DNA of 64,000 nucleotides from Halobaculum sp. XH14 (GCF_032116555.1 NZ_CP134949.1:3162001-3226000), one strand, 5' to 3'. Counted from the first letter of the stretch, positions 8,164 to 16,876 are shown. Notes: a model not told the origin generated them from the sequence alone. Numbers and translations: made by a program.

Positions 8164-9708
8164 TCACTGCCGCCAGTAGGAGGGCGAGAGGACGATCAGC
8201 ACCGAGAGGATCTCCAGCCGACCGATCCACATGAGCCCGACCATGTAGAGCTTCGAGAGCGTCGAAAACGGGAGGAAGCTGTTCATCGGTCCGACGATCC
8301 CGACGCCGGGGCCGATGTTCCCGAGGGTGGCGATGGCCGCGCTCACCGCCTCGATGGCCGAGAGGTCGAGCCCGACCCGGAGCGAGTCGAGGAACAGCAC
8401 GACGGCCGAGACGGCGAAGATCAGGAGGAACGCGAGGACGAGGATGAACACGCCCCTGACGCTTCCATCATCGACCGGCTCCCCCTGGAAGCGGATCGGC
8501 CGCACGGCCTCGGGGTGGATCGTCACGAACAGCTCCCGCGTGATCGCCTTCCGGACGACGACCCAGCGGACGATCTTGATCGAGCCGGCCGCCGAGCCTG
8601 CGGAGCCGCCGAGGAACATCGCCAGCAGGAGCACGACCTGGGCGGACTCGTGCCACGTGTTGAAGTCCATGCTCGCGTACCCGGTCGTCGTCACGATGGC
8701 GACCGCCTGGAAGACGGCCTGGCGCAGCGAGTGCTCGAACTCGCCCGGGATCGTCGGGACGTTCGCGGGCGACTCGGCGAGCCCGAGCCCGGTGAACAGC
8801 AGGACGGCGAGCAGCCCCCCGACGCCGGCCATGGTGAGAAGGTACGACCGGAACTCCTCGTTTTCGATCAGCCGTCGCGGCTTCCCCACCGACGCGTACC
8901 AGAACAGCGCGAAGTTCGTCCCGGCGACGACCATGAACACGAGGACCGCCCACTGTACGGCGGGTGAAAACGCCTCGACGCTCCGCGCCTGCGGGGAGAA
9001 GCCGCCGGTCGGCATCGTGGTCAGCGCGTGCGCGACGGCGTTGTAGAAGTCCATGTTCGGCGCCGCCCCGAGCTCCGAGAGCCCGTAGTAGACGAGCACG
9101 GCGGCGGCGGTGAGCCCGGCGTAGATGAGCCAGAGCGCCCGGGCGGTGTCGCGGATCCGGGGCGTGAGTTTCTCCAGGGAGACCCCCGGAGCCTCCTCGT
9201 TGACGACCTGCGCGCCGCCGACGGAGAGCTCCGGCAGGATGGCGACCATGAGCACCAGGATGCCCATCCCGCCGAGCCACTGGGTGAGCTGTCGCCACAT
9301 GAGGATCGAGCGCGAGTGCCGTTCGAACGAGATCTCCCCGAGCACGGTCGCGCCCGTCGTCGTGAACCCGCTCATGCTCTCGAACAGCGCGTTCACCGGG
9401 TGTGCGACCGTCCCCTCCCCGGCGATCAGGTACGGGAGCGTCCCCACCGCCGGGACGGCGAGCCACGTCAGCGCGACCAGCAGGAACGCCTCGCGGTGGC
9501 CGAGTTCGCCACCCGTCCGGAGCCGTTCGAGCGCGGTACCCAGCCCCGCCATGACGAGACTGGTCGCCAGGAACGGGACGGGGTTCTCGCCGTAGTAGAG
9601 CGCGACGGCCAGGGGGAACAGCGGCGCGAGCGAGAGCAGCTTCAGGATCGAGCCGACGAACCCGAGGGACGTTCCGTAGTCGACGTACGCTCGGGAGTCG
9701 GCGGCCAT
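8164..9708 (-). CDS. trkH: TrkH-family potassium uptake channel subunit
   Basis: A 514-residue integral membrane protein with the fourfold pore-loop architecture of Trk/Ktr channels. Pore loop 1 is ESMSGFTTTGATVL, loop 2 is around ALTTMPTGGFSP, loop 3 is VAIVTTTGYASMDF, and loop 4 is around ATLGNIGPGVG; each carries the central Gly of the selectivity filter. KCK/TrkA-type regulatory partners, which normally bind NAD(H) in the cytoplasm, are not next to it. K+ uptake balances external salt in haloarchaea. The ATG at 9708 gives full family length. Confidence 0.92.
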   Translation of the reverse strand: MAADSRAYVDYGTSLGFVGSILKLLSLAPLFPLAVALYYGENPVPFLATSLVMAGLGTALERLRTGGELGHREAFLLVALTWLAVPAVGTLPYLIAGEGTVAHPVNALFESMSGFTTTGATVLGEISFERHSRSILMWRQLTQWLGGMGILVLMVAILPELSVGGAQVVNEEAPGVSLEKLTPRIRDTARALWLIYAGLTAAAVLVYYGLSELGAAPNMDFYNAVAHALTTMPTGGFSPQARSVEAFSPAVQWAVLVFMVVAGTNFALFWYASVGKPRRLIENEEFRSYLLTMAGVGGLLAVLLFTGLGLAESPANVPTIPGEFEHSLRQAVFQAVAIVTTTGYASMDFNTWHESAQVVLLLAMFLGGSAGSAAGSIKIVRWVVVRKAITRELFVTIHPEAVRPIRFQGEPVDDGSVRGVFILVLAFLLIFAVSAVVLFLDSLRVGLDLSAIEAVSAAIATLGNIGPGVGIVGPMNSFLPFSTLSKLYMVGLMWIGRLEILSVLIVLSPSYWRQ

Positions 9709-9829
9709 GCACGGCCGTTTGGCTGGTCACGTGAAATGCTCGGGGGATTCGCGCCGACGGCCATTCGCCCACCCCACCTCGACCGTCCACTCGAGCGGAC
9801 GGCTCCGACGGGCGGGCCCGATTCGCGTC

Positions 9830-10183
9830 TCAGAGCCGTCCCAGGTGCGTCTCGCCGAACCCCGACTCCTCCTTCAGCCCGTAGCCGGCCGCCCGGTCGA
9901 TGCCGATGTGGCCGGCCCACACCGCCCCGCCCCACGCCAGCGGTTCGACGCCCGTGAGCAGGAAGCCGGCGAGGAGGACCAGCGGCCAGACGTACACGTG
10001 AGCGACGTTGTAGGTACGCGCGCCGACCACGGGGCCGGCGAGGTAGCCGACCATCGAGAGGTCGGGCGCGAGCGCCAGCACGGCGAGCACCCAGAGCGGG
10101 CCGTCGAGCACGACGAGGTAGCCCGCGAGCGCGGCGAGCGCGATCGCCAGTCCCTCGACGCGGAGGTAGGTTCGGCTCTCCAT
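9830..10183 (-). CDS. DUF4260-type four-helix membrane protein
   Basis: 117 residues with about four hydrophobic helices: EGLAIALAALAGYLVVLDG, WVLAVLALAPDLSMVGYLAG, VWPLVLLAGFLLTGVEPLAW, and a final helix containing HIGIDRAAGYGLK. The motifs APDLSMVGYL and HIGIDRAAGYGLK match the conserved signature of the uncharacterised DUF4260 family in bacteria and haloarchaea. The function is unknown. The ATG at 10183 begins MESRTYLRVEG, the usual family start. It is monocistronic and co-oriented with trkH. Confidence 0.8.
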   Translation of the reverse strand: MESRTYLRVEGLAIALAALAGYLVVLDGPLWVLAVLALAPDLSMVGYLAGPVVGARTYNVAHVYVWPLVLLAGFLLTGVEPLAWGGAVWAGHIGIDRAAGYGLKEESGFGETHLGRL

Positions 10184-10279
10184 CGGTCGTCGAAACGACG
10201 CGGAGCGGGATGAACTAGAGGGGAGTTCCGGAATCGCGTCAGGGTGGTGGCCGAGGGGACGGTCCGAGGGGGTCCGCGA

Positions 10280-11086
10280 TCAGCGGCGCAGGGCCGACAG
10301 CGCCTCGGCCGCCTCGCGGGCTGCGGCGAGGTGGTCACGCGCGGCCCGGGGGTCCTCCGTCTCGGCCCCGGCGGTCGCGTGACGGGCGAGTGCCGCGACG
10401 AGCGCCTCGCGCGCCTCGCCGAGGCCGCCGGTCGTCCCGGGCGCGTCAGGGTTCGAAACCGCCGGCGGCGACGCCGCCGTCCGGTCCTCGGACCGGGCCG
10501 CTCCGCCCGCGTTCGAAGGCGGCGAACGGGCGTCGGCGTCCGTCCGCGCCTGCGAGGGCGCCGTGGGTCGCCCGCCGGTCGCGTTCCCTGGCGCCGTCGA
10601 GTCGTCGGCCACGTTCGGCGGGACCGAGTCGTCGTCGGACGGGTCGCTGTGCGTCTCGCTGGACGGTGCCGCTGTCGTATCCGTCGATTCTGCGGCCGGT
10701 TCGGTCGGTTCCGTGGTCGCGGCGGCGGCTCGTTCGCCCCGCGATTCGGCGTCCGCGTCCGGTTTCGCGGCGTTCTCGCCGGCCGGTACCCCGTCGTCCT
10801 CCCGACAGGTGGCACAGAACTCCTGGCCATTCTGGCGGAACAGCGGGTCGCCGCAGGCGTCACAGTGCCTGTTGGTCATCGTCGCGCCCTTGAGCAGGAG
10901 TTCGCTCATCCGGCGCGTCGACTCGCGCTTCCGCTCGTCCCGCGCGAACTTCTCGCGGAGCTTCTCGCGTTCGGCCTCCTTGTCGAACCCCGAGTCGTCC
11001 GCGGAGTCGGCCGGTCCGGACCCGGACGGGTCACCGCTGTCGTGCGGTTCACCGGCGTCCCCAGCGTTCGTGTCGCTGTCGCTCAT
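10280..11086 (-). CDS. Zinc-ribbon protein of the ZNRD2/Sjogren autoantigen p27-like family
   Basis: 268 residues. After a charged N-terminus comes a helix (FDKEAEREKLREKFARDERK), then RRMSELLLKGATMTNRHCDAC and a four-cysteine ribbon: C75, C78, C91, C94 (CDACGDPLF and EFCATC). This is the small ribbon of the archaeal and eukaryotic autoantigen p27 family. Residues about 100-220 are low complexity (Ala, Asp, Glu, Ser, Thr), and the C-terminus is an Ala-rich helix (LGEAREALVAALARHA). The cellular role is unknown in archaea. The long disordered middle makes it longer than family members reduced to the ribbon. Confidence 0.82.
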   Translation of the reverse strand: MSDSDTNAGDAGEPHDSGDPSGSGPADSADDSGFDKEAEREKLREKFARDERKRESTRRMSELLLKGATMTNRHCDACGDPLFRQNGQEFCATCREDDGVPAGENAAKPDADAESRGERAAAATTEPTEPAAESTDTTAAPSSETHSDPSDDDSVPPNVADDSTAPGNATGGRPTAPSQARTDADARSPPSNAGGAARSEDRTAASPPAVSNPDAPGTTGGLGEAREALVAALARHATAGAETEDPRAARDHLAAAREAAEALSALRR

Positions 11087-11131
11087 GGCTGGGTGATGGG
11101 CGGGGGCGGCGAAAAAGTCAGCGGCCCGTCC

Positions 11132-11592
11132 CTACAGGTCCCGAAGCGCCGGGAACGTCGCGCCGACCACCGCACCGTAGACGACGTGACCGACGAGGCT
11201 CATCGGGTTGAAGTTCGGGAGCGGCGGGTTCGCCGGGGACCCGACCGCAGAGAGCCACACCGGCATCACCAGGGCCGCGAGCAGGATCCAGAGAACCACG
11301 CCGTACCCGATTCCCAGCGCGGTCGAGCGCCCCGTCGACCTGACGTCCGTCCCCGGGCGAGCGCCGCGAAGCCGACGCCGAGTATCGCCGAATGGGCCAT
11401 GTGGGCCACCCACCCCGCGAGGCCGCCCGAGAGCCCGTACATCGAGGGAATCGCCACCTCGATGACGGGCGTCATCATGACCGACAGCAGCACGTCCATG
11501 ACCGCGCCGCCGGCGAGTCCCGCGAGGACGCCGCCGCGCCACTCCGTGTTCTCCGTCGACACGCCAGTCTGTGTGCTGGTATCTGTTGCCAT
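11132..11592 (-). pseudogene. Frameshifted four-helix membrane protein gene
   Basis: Two overlapping frames together encode one protein. The first, from ATG 11592, reads MATDTSTQTGVS, then GVLAGLAGGAVMDVLLSVMM, then GLAGWVAHMAHSAILGVGFA, and loses sense after ALARGRTSG. The second frame picks up at about STALGIGYGVVLWILLAALV and ends GHVVYGAVVGATFPALRDL at 11132. The 461-nt span is not divisible by 3, so one indel lies at about 11335-11395, next to the run CCCCGGG. The complete product would resemble haloarchaeal proteins of about 155 residues with four membrane segments and unknown function. It is either a real pseudogene or a base-call error. Confidence 0.7.
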
Positions 11593-11738
11593 GCGTGTTT
11601 CACGTCTTTGTCGGCATATATTACCGTGACTCGGCCACGCACGCCGCACGCACGGAGGCCGTAGCGTTTTATAGGACCTGCCGCTGGTGGGCCGGAGAAC
11701 ACCCGAGCGTTGAAATCCGATGCCACGCTACTACGACC

Positions 11739-13964
11739 GTGTCGACCACCGACGACCACCTGCGCTTCTTCCCGTACGAGGAGCCGTACCCGAACCAGCG
11801 GGAGGCCATGGATCGGGTCGGCAACGCGCTCGCGCGGGGCCAGGACGTGCTCCTCGAGGGCGCACCCGGCACCGGGAAGACGCTCTCTGCGCTGGTGCCG
11901 GCTCTCTCGCACGCGCGCGAGCACGACCGCACGGTCGTCATCACCACGAACGTCCACCAGCAGATGCGCCAGTTCGTCGAGGACGCCAGGGCCATCAACG
12001 AGACCGAGCCCATCCGCGCGTCGGTGTTCAAGGGGAAGGCCTCGATGTGTCACATCGACGTGGACTACCAGGAGTGCCAGACGCTCCGGGACACCACCCG
12101 GTCGCTCGTGGAGGACCGGCAGGACAGGGAGCAACTGGAACGGCGACTCGACGACCTCACCGACGAGATGCGGGACGGCGGGGGCGGAACGGGCGGCGGA
12201 GGCGGTATGGGTGGCGACGGGGGAACGGGCGGCGCCTCCGCCGGCTCCGCCGCGGAGGCCCGGCAGGCGGTCGCGGACGAACTGGAGCGGCTGGAGACGG
12301 AGATCGAGGACGCGACGAACGTCTGCGAGCACTACCTGAACAACCTCACCGCGGACACCGACGAGTTCTTCTCGTGGCTGTTCCGGGACGTTCGCCGGCC
12401 GGGGGAGGTGTACGAGTACGCCGAACAGCAGGGTCTCTGCGGGTACGAACTCCTGAAGGAGGGGATGGAGGACGTCGAACTCGTCGTCTGCAACTACCAC
12501 CACCTGCTCGACCCCCAGATCAGAGAACAGTTCTTCCGCTGGCTGGACCGCGAGCCCGAGGACGTGATCACCGTGTTCGACGAGGCCCACAACGTCGAGA
12601 GCGCCGCGCGGGACCACGCGAGCGAGGCGCTCACCGAGAACACGCTCGAGTCGGCGCTCTCGGAGCTCGAGGAGACCGACGACTCGCGCGCCGAGCCCGC
12701 CGGGAACGTGATCCGGGCGTTCACGGACGCGCTCCGGGCGACCTACGACGAGAACCTCGGGTTCGGGGAGCGCGAGCGCGTCGGCGAGAACTGGGAGGAC
12801 GTCTCCGTGGCGAACGAGGACCGCCGGGACGACCTCACGCTCGCGTTCCTCGACCGCTACGAGGGCCAGGGCATCCGGGCGGAGTGTGACCTCGCGCTCC
12901 AGCTCGGCAAGCGGCTCGACGAGGAGTACGAGGACGCCTACCGCGACGGCGAGACCACGAGCCGGCGGGAGTGTCACCTACTTTCGGCGGCGTCGTTCGT
13001 CTCGGCGTGGATGGACGGCGGCGGCGAACTCGGCCAGCACCCGATGGTGTCGGTGCGCCGTGACGCCGGCACCGACGAGGTGTACGGCCGGGCTGAGCTG
13101 TACACCTGCATCCCGCGGGAGGTGACGGCGGCGCTGTTCGACGACGTGTACGCGTCGGTGCTGATGTCGGCGACGCTGCGCCCGTTCGACGTGACCCAGG
13201 ACGTGCTGGGCCTGGACTCGCCCGCGACGCTGGCGTACGAACTGGCCTACCCCGAGGAGAACCGCCGGACGTACTCGGTGTCGACCCCGGCGCTGTTCTC
13301 CTCCGAACGGGACGAACCGGACACCCAGGAGACGGTGGCCTCGACGCTCTCGGACGCCATCAGGTTCACGCCGGGCAACAGCCTGCTGTTCTTCCCGTCG
13401 TACTCGGAGGCCGAGCGCTACCACGAACTGCTCTCGGACAACCCCGACCTCGGGACGCTGCTGCTCGACGGCTCTGATCGGGACGAGGAGGACCTCCGGA
13501 CGAGGCTCGTGGAGAGCGACGACGCGGCGCTGTTCACCTCGCTGTGGGGGACGCTCGCGGAGGGCGTCAGCTTCGACGGCGACGCGGCCCGGACGGTCGC
13601 GGTCGTCGGCGTCCCGTACCCGCACCTCTCCGAGCGGATGGAGGCGGTCCAGGACGCCTACGACCGCGTGTTCGCCGAGCGCTCCCGGGACGCCGGCTGG
13701 GAGTACGCGGTCGAGATCCCCACGGTCCGGAAGACCCGGCAGGCGCTCGGGCGCGTCATCCGGTCGCCCGAGGACTTCGGGGTTCGGCTGCTGCTCGACA
13801 AGCGCTACACGAGCGCCGACATGGGGAAGTACTCCGTGCGCGGGACGTTCCCGCCCGAGGAGCGCGAGGAGCTGATCGATATTCTCCCGGGGAAGCTGAA
13901 GTTCGCGATGTTGAACTTCTACACGGATCACGACGCGTACTCGGGGTCGCCGCCGGAGCCGTAG
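11739..13964 (+). CDS. Rad3/XPD-like Fe-S DNA helicase
   Basis: 741 residues, SF2 XPD/DinG class. Walker A is EGAPGTGKT (41-48, K47) and motif II is DEAH (281-284). A Fe-S domain lies between them with four candidate ligands: C104, C113, C196 and C234. Motif VI-type QALGRVIRSPED lies near the C-terminus. These enzymes unwind DNA 5' to 3' in repair. A Gly-rich loop (about 147-167) lies inside the Fe-S domain. The GTG start at 11739 is chosen because family sequence (HLRFFPYEEPYPNQREAM) follows at once and TTTTATAGG sits about 70 nt upstream. Confidence 0.9.
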   Translation: MSTTDDHLRFFPYEEPYPNQREAMDRVGNALARGQDVLLEGAPGTGKTLSALVPALSHAREHDRTVVITTNVHQQMRQFVEDARAINETEPIRASVFKGKASMCHIDVDYQECQTLRDTTRSLVEDRQDREQLERRLDDLTDEMRDGGGGTGGGGGMGGDGGTGGASAGSAAEARQAVADELERLETEIEDATNVCEHYLNNLTADTDEFFSWLFRDVRRPGEVYEYAEQQGLCGYELLKEGMEDVELVVCNYHHLLDPQIREQFFRWLDREPEDVITVFDEAHNVESAARDHASEALTENTLESALSELEETDDSRAEPAGNVIRAFTDALRATYDENLGFGERERVGENWEDVSVANEDRRDDLTLAFLDRYEGQGIRAECDLALQLGKRLDEEYEDAYRDGETTSRRECHLLSAASFVSAWMDGGGELGQHPMVSVRRDAGTDEVYGRAELYTCIPREVTAALFDDVYASVLMSATLRPFDVTQDVLGLDSPATLAYELAYPEENRRTYSVSTPALFSSERDEPDTQETVASTLSDAIRFTPGNSLLFFPSYSEAERYHELLSDNPDLGTLLLDGSDRDEEDLRTRLVESDDAALFTSLWGTLAEGVSFDGDAARTVAVVGVPYPHLSERMEAVQDAYDRVFAERSRDAGWEYAVEIPTVRKTRQALGRVIRSPEDFGVRLLLDKRYTSADMGKYSVRGTFPPEEREELIDILPGKLKFAMLNFYTDHDAYSGSPPEP

Positions 13965-14051
13965 TGAGGGTGTTCTGACTGGTTCGCTCGCGCTGGAAAG
14001 CTTCTCAGCGCTCGGTTCGTTTGATGGTTCGGTCGGTGCTTCGACTGCCTC

Positions 14052-14350
14052 GAAAGCCCCGCGGTGCTCGGCTCGGTGCGGCCGCTGTCGTTCGAAAACC
14101 GAAGATTTTCGTGATGACGAAAGGCGCGAGCGCCTTTCGAACCACGCTCCTCAGGCACTCGCTTCGCTCGTGCCTTGCGGTGCTTGTCGGTCCGCGCCTG
14201 CGCCGAGCACCGCGGCCCCTTTCAGTCCCACCCACCGCACCGCCACCGCGCCTCGCCCTCCCCAGCCTCCTGCGATGCTCGCTCCCTTCGGTCGCTGCGT
14301 TTCTCGTCCCTCGCACGAGCGGCCGCGCTTCGCTTGGCCGCCGCGCGCCG
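14052..14350 (+). repeat. Dispersed structured element, copy B (complete)
   Basis: This copy fills part of the gene-free stretch 13965-14644. GAAAGCCCC is at 14052-14060. A 14-nt arm CCGCGGTGCTCGGC (14059-14072) is perfectly complementary to GCCGAGCACCGCGG (14202-14215). CCCCTTTCAGTCCCACCC follows immediately at 14216-14233. The 129-nt loop holds GTTCGAAAACCGAAG plus TTTTCGTGA (14090-14114), a 9-bp hairpin (14119-14138) and a 6-bp hairpin (14153-14175). A 3' tail to about 14350 ends in the hairpin GCGGCC/GGCCGC (14320-14341). Confidence 0.8.
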
Positions 14351-14414
14351 ACCGGCTGATTCCCAGCGTACACACCCGGAATCGAGGCTTCGACGTTCGG
14401 CCAGTGAACCGACA

Positions 14415-14541
14415 GGGCGGGACTGAAAGGGGCCGGACGCTCGAACCCTCCCGGACGACGCAAGCACCGCAGGCGAGCGACCGAAGGGAGCGAGACGAGG
14501 AGCACAACGAGGCCCGGAGGGTCGAGGGCCCGGGGGCTTTC
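14415..14541 (-). repeat. Dispersed structured element, copy H (inverted relative to B)
   Basis: On the minus strand this reads GAAAGCCCCC (14541-14532), an imperfect arm GGGCCCTCGACCCTCC, then a loop with GTGCTCCTCGTCTCGCTCCC and CTGCGGTGCTTG. The returning arm GGAGGGTTCGAG is followed by CCCCTTTCAGTCCCGCCC (14432-14415). It has the same order of blocks as copies B and D. It faces copy B tail to tail, so 14052-14541 is a 490-bp composite inverted pair between the Rad3-like gene and the DHH gene. Confidence 0.75.
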
Positions 14542-14610
14542 GAGGACTGCGTCATCTCATCACCCACCGCTCGAACCCTGATAACCGATCACCCCGATGA
14601 GAGGCGAGCG

Positions 14611-14616
14611 TTTAAA
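14611..14616 (+). promoter_or_regulatory. TATA box of the DHH phosphoesterase gene
   Basis: TTTAAA preceded by purine-rich GAGGCGAGCG lies 29 nt before the A of the ATG at 14645, the spacing of a haloarchaeal leaderless promoter. It is the only AT-rich hexamer in the region after the inverted element pair ends. Confidence 0.55.
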
Positions 14617-14644
14617 CCCGATAGCGACCCACCCCCGAACACGA

Positions 14645-16105
14645 ATGGCGAGCGCCGACGCGACCACCGACCCGGGCGAGTTCCCGGTTCCCGCCCTCCG
14701 CGACCGCGCGGTCGCCTGCGCCGAGCGCCTCCGGGCGGCCGACCGGGTGCTGCTCTGCTCGCACATCGACGCCGACGGCCTCACCAGCGCCGCCGTGGCC
14801 TCGCGCGCGCTCGAACGGGCCGGCATCCGCTTCGAGACGATGTTCTCGAAACAGCTCGACGCCGCGGAGGTCGCGAGCATCGCCGCGACCGACTACGACA
14901 CCGTCCTGTTCACCGACTTCGGCAGCGGCCAGCTGGACGTCATCGCCGACCACGAGGCGTCGGGCGAGTTCACGCCGATCATCGCCGACCACCACCAGCC
15001 CGCCGAGGCGGAGACGGAGTACCACCTGAACCCGCTGCTGGAGGGCATCGACGGCGCGTCCGAACTGTCGGGCGCGGGCGCGGCGTACGTGCTCTCGCGG
15101 GCGCTCGAACCGCGAGACGGAGCCACGGACAACCGCGACCTCGCGGCGCTCGCGGTCGTCGGCGCGGTCGGCGACATGCAGGACTCCGAGGGGGGGCTCC
15201 ACGGCGCGAACGAGGCGGTCGTCGCCGACGGCGTCGCCGCGGGCGCGCTGGCCGAGGAGACCGACCTGGCGCTGTACGGCAGGCAGACCCGGCCGCTGCC
15301 GAAGCTGCTCGAGTACGCCAGCGAGGCGCGCATCCCGGGCATCTCGAACGACGAGGCCGGTGCCGTCGAGTTCCTCTCGGGACTCGACCTGGACCTGAAG
15401 GCCGACGGCGACTGGCGGCGGTGGGTCGACCTGACCGGCGAGGAGCGGCAGGCGGTCGTCTCGGGGCTCATCCGCCGCGCGGTCGCCTCCGGCGTTCCCT
15501 CCGAGCGCGTCGACTCGCTCGTCGGCACCACCTACGTGCTCGCCGACGAGGAACCCGGGACCGAACTCCGCGACGTGAGCGAGTTCTCCACGCTGCTCAA
15601 CGCGACCGCTCGGTACGAGCGGGCCGATGTCGGACTGGCCGTCTGTCTCGGCGACCGAGACGGCGCGCTCGAACGCGCCCGGACGCTGCTCCGGAACCAC
15701 CGCCGGAACCTCTCCGAGGGGCTCCAGTGGGTCACCAACGAGGGCGTCGAGCGCGAGGAGCACCTCCAGTGGTTCGACGCCGGGACGCGCATCCGCGAGA
15801 CCATCGTCGGCATCGTCGCGGGGATGGCGGTCGGCGCGGACGGCGTCTCGCGGGGGAGGCCCATCGTCGCGTTCGCGGAGAAGAGCGCGGAGGAAGTGAA
15901 AGTGTCCGCGCGCGGGAGCGGCCACCTCGTCCGGGATGGGCTGGACCTCTCGGCGGTGATGCGCGAGGCGTCACGATCGGTCGGCGGCGACGGCGGCGGC
16001 CACGACGTCGCGGCCGGGGCGACCATCCCGGCCGGGGAGCGGGAGCCGTTCCTCGCGGAAGCCGACCGGCTCGTCGGCGAGCAGTTGTCCGGGGAGGAGC
16101 CGTGA
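14645..16105 (+). CDS. DHH/RecJ-like phosphoesterase
   Basis: 486 residues of the DHH superfamily. The metal-binding N-terminal domain has LLCSHIDADG (H40, D42, D44), LFTDFGSGQ (D91) and the signature ADHHQP (D115, H116, H117). The C-terminal DHHA1 domain is around GGGHDVAAGATIP. Archaeal members are RecJ-like nucleases; some are bound to GINS (GAN) and others degrade short RNA or DNA oligonucleotides. Which paralog this is cannot be fixed, since haloarchaea carry several. The ATG at 14645 is supported by TTTAAA at leaderless spacing. The gene stands alone. Confidence 0.87.
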   Translation: MASADATTDPGEFPVPALRDRAVACAERLRAADRVLLCSHIDADGLTSAAVASRALERAGIRFETMFSKQLDAAEVASIAATDYDTVLFTDFGSGQLDVIADHEASGEFTPIIADHHQPAEAETEYHLNPLLEGIDGASELSGAGAAYVLSRALEPRDGATDNRDLAALAVVGAVGDMQDSEGGLHGANEAVVADGVAAGALAEETDLALYGRQTRPLPKLLEYASEARIPGISNDEAGAVEFLSGLDLDLKADGDWRRWVDLTGEERQAVVSGLIRRAVASGVPSERVDSLVGTTYVLADEEPGTELRDVSEFSTLLNATARYERADVGLAVCLGDRDGALERARTLLRNHRRNLSEGLQWVTNEGVEREEHLQWFDAGTRIRETIVGIVAGMAVGADGVSRGRPIVAFAEKSAEEVKVSARGSGHLVRDGLDLSAVMREASRSVGGDGGGHDVAAGATIPAGEREPFLAEADRLVGEQLSGEEP

Positions 16106-16135
16106 TTTCGGATCCGAACGTTTCGGACGTGGGAC

Positions 16136-16714
16136 TCAGGCCGACTCGGAGATCGACTTCGAGGAACCGATATCGCGGAACAGCATTCGGTAGTCGTCCG
16201 GGGAGAACGCGGTGGCGATGTCGTCCAGATCCCCCTGCAGGGACTCGATCCGGGAGAGGAGTTCGTCGTACTCAGAACTCGATCGGAGCTCGGCCGGGGT
16301 CCGTTCGGCCTCGAGGACGGCACGCTTCGTGACGAGCGCGGCGGTGCGGCGGAGCTTCGCGTCGTAGTTCGATCGGGTGTCGAGTCGCTCGATCGCCGTG
16401 ACGATGTCGTCGCGGGTCGCCGGCTTCACGAGATAGAGGTCGAACCCCATCTCGACGATGTCGACGTCGGGCTCGACTGCGGTGACCATCGCCACCCGGC
16501 AGTCGAGCTCTCGGGCACGCAGTTCCGCGAGCACCTCCGCCCCGGAGATGTCGGGGAGCCGGCGGTCGAGCAGCACGGCGTCGACCTGCTCGTCGGCGCG
16601 CTCCAGAGCCTCCTCGCCGGTGTTCGCGACCGTGATGTCGTACGTTCCCTCGAGGTATCCGCGATACAGCTCCGCGACCTCCGGTTCGTCCTCGACGATC
16701 AGGACGCTCCGCAT
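16136..16714 (-). CDS. HalX-domain response regulator
   Basis: 192 residues. Receiver domain 1-115 has the acidic pocket VEDE (E8, D9), phospho-acceptor D50 in LLDRRLP, and K97 in YLVKPAT. Residues about 115-185 form the HalX-type helical output domain (YDAKLRRTAALVTKRAVLEA, then EYDELLSRIESLQGDLDDI) common in haloarchaeal response regulators. It has no DNA-binding HTH. No histidine kinase is adjacent. ATG 16714 is preceded by an in-frame GTG at 16717. It is divergent from the KaiC-like gene with 160 bp between starts. Confidence 0.85.
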   Translation of the reverse strand: MRSVLIVEDEPEVAELYRGYLEGTYDITVANTGEEALERADEQVDAVLLDRRLPDISGAEVLAELRARELDCRVAMVTAVEPDVDIVEMGFDLYLVKPATRDDIVTAIERLDTRSNYDAKLRRTAALVTKRAVLEAERTPAELRSSSEYDELLSRIESLQGDLDDIATAFSPDDYRMLFRDIGSSKSISESA

Positions 16715-16842
16715 CACCGACGCTCCCCCCCTTCGCGCGCGTCCCCGTCGGTCATACAGCCCCAGCGGACGTGTTCCTGCATAAAACTATCGCACGTCCT
16801 GAACGTTGGCCCGATCCGTCCGTGGCGCTCGCGGCGCAACCG

Positions 16843-16853
16843 TTTTTATTTAT
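16843..16853 (+). promoter_or_regulatory. TATA box of the KaiC-like gene
   Basis: TTTTTATTTAT lies about 25-33 nt before the ATG at 16877, in otherwise GC-rich DNA. The spacing predicts a leaderless or near-leaderless transcript. It is among the strongest AT-rich boxes in the window. Confidence 0.6.
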
Positions 16854-16876
16854 GAGACCGGCGTCACATCCGGAAC

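Noticed and set aside
11475-12977. 500-codon open frame on the minus strand across the Rad3-like gene
   Set aside because: It is antisense to an intact helicase with all motifs. Long antisense frames are expected at this G+C, and its composition (Val/Arg/Glu-rich, repeated) is not protein-like.
14216-14233. CCCCTTTCAGTCCCACCC read as a CRISPR repeat because of the CAGTCCC-type core
   Set aside because: The copies are scattered kilobases apart with no regular spacer-repeat array and no cas genes in the window.
14021-14359. Plus-strand frame of 112 codons over repeat copy B
   Set aside because: The sequence is explained by paired arms and hairpins shared with non-coding copies A and D, and the frame is not kept between copies.
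14170-16332. 720-codon frame over the DHH gene
   Set aside because: It is a +1 frame shadow of the DHH gene and also reads through repeat elements B and H.
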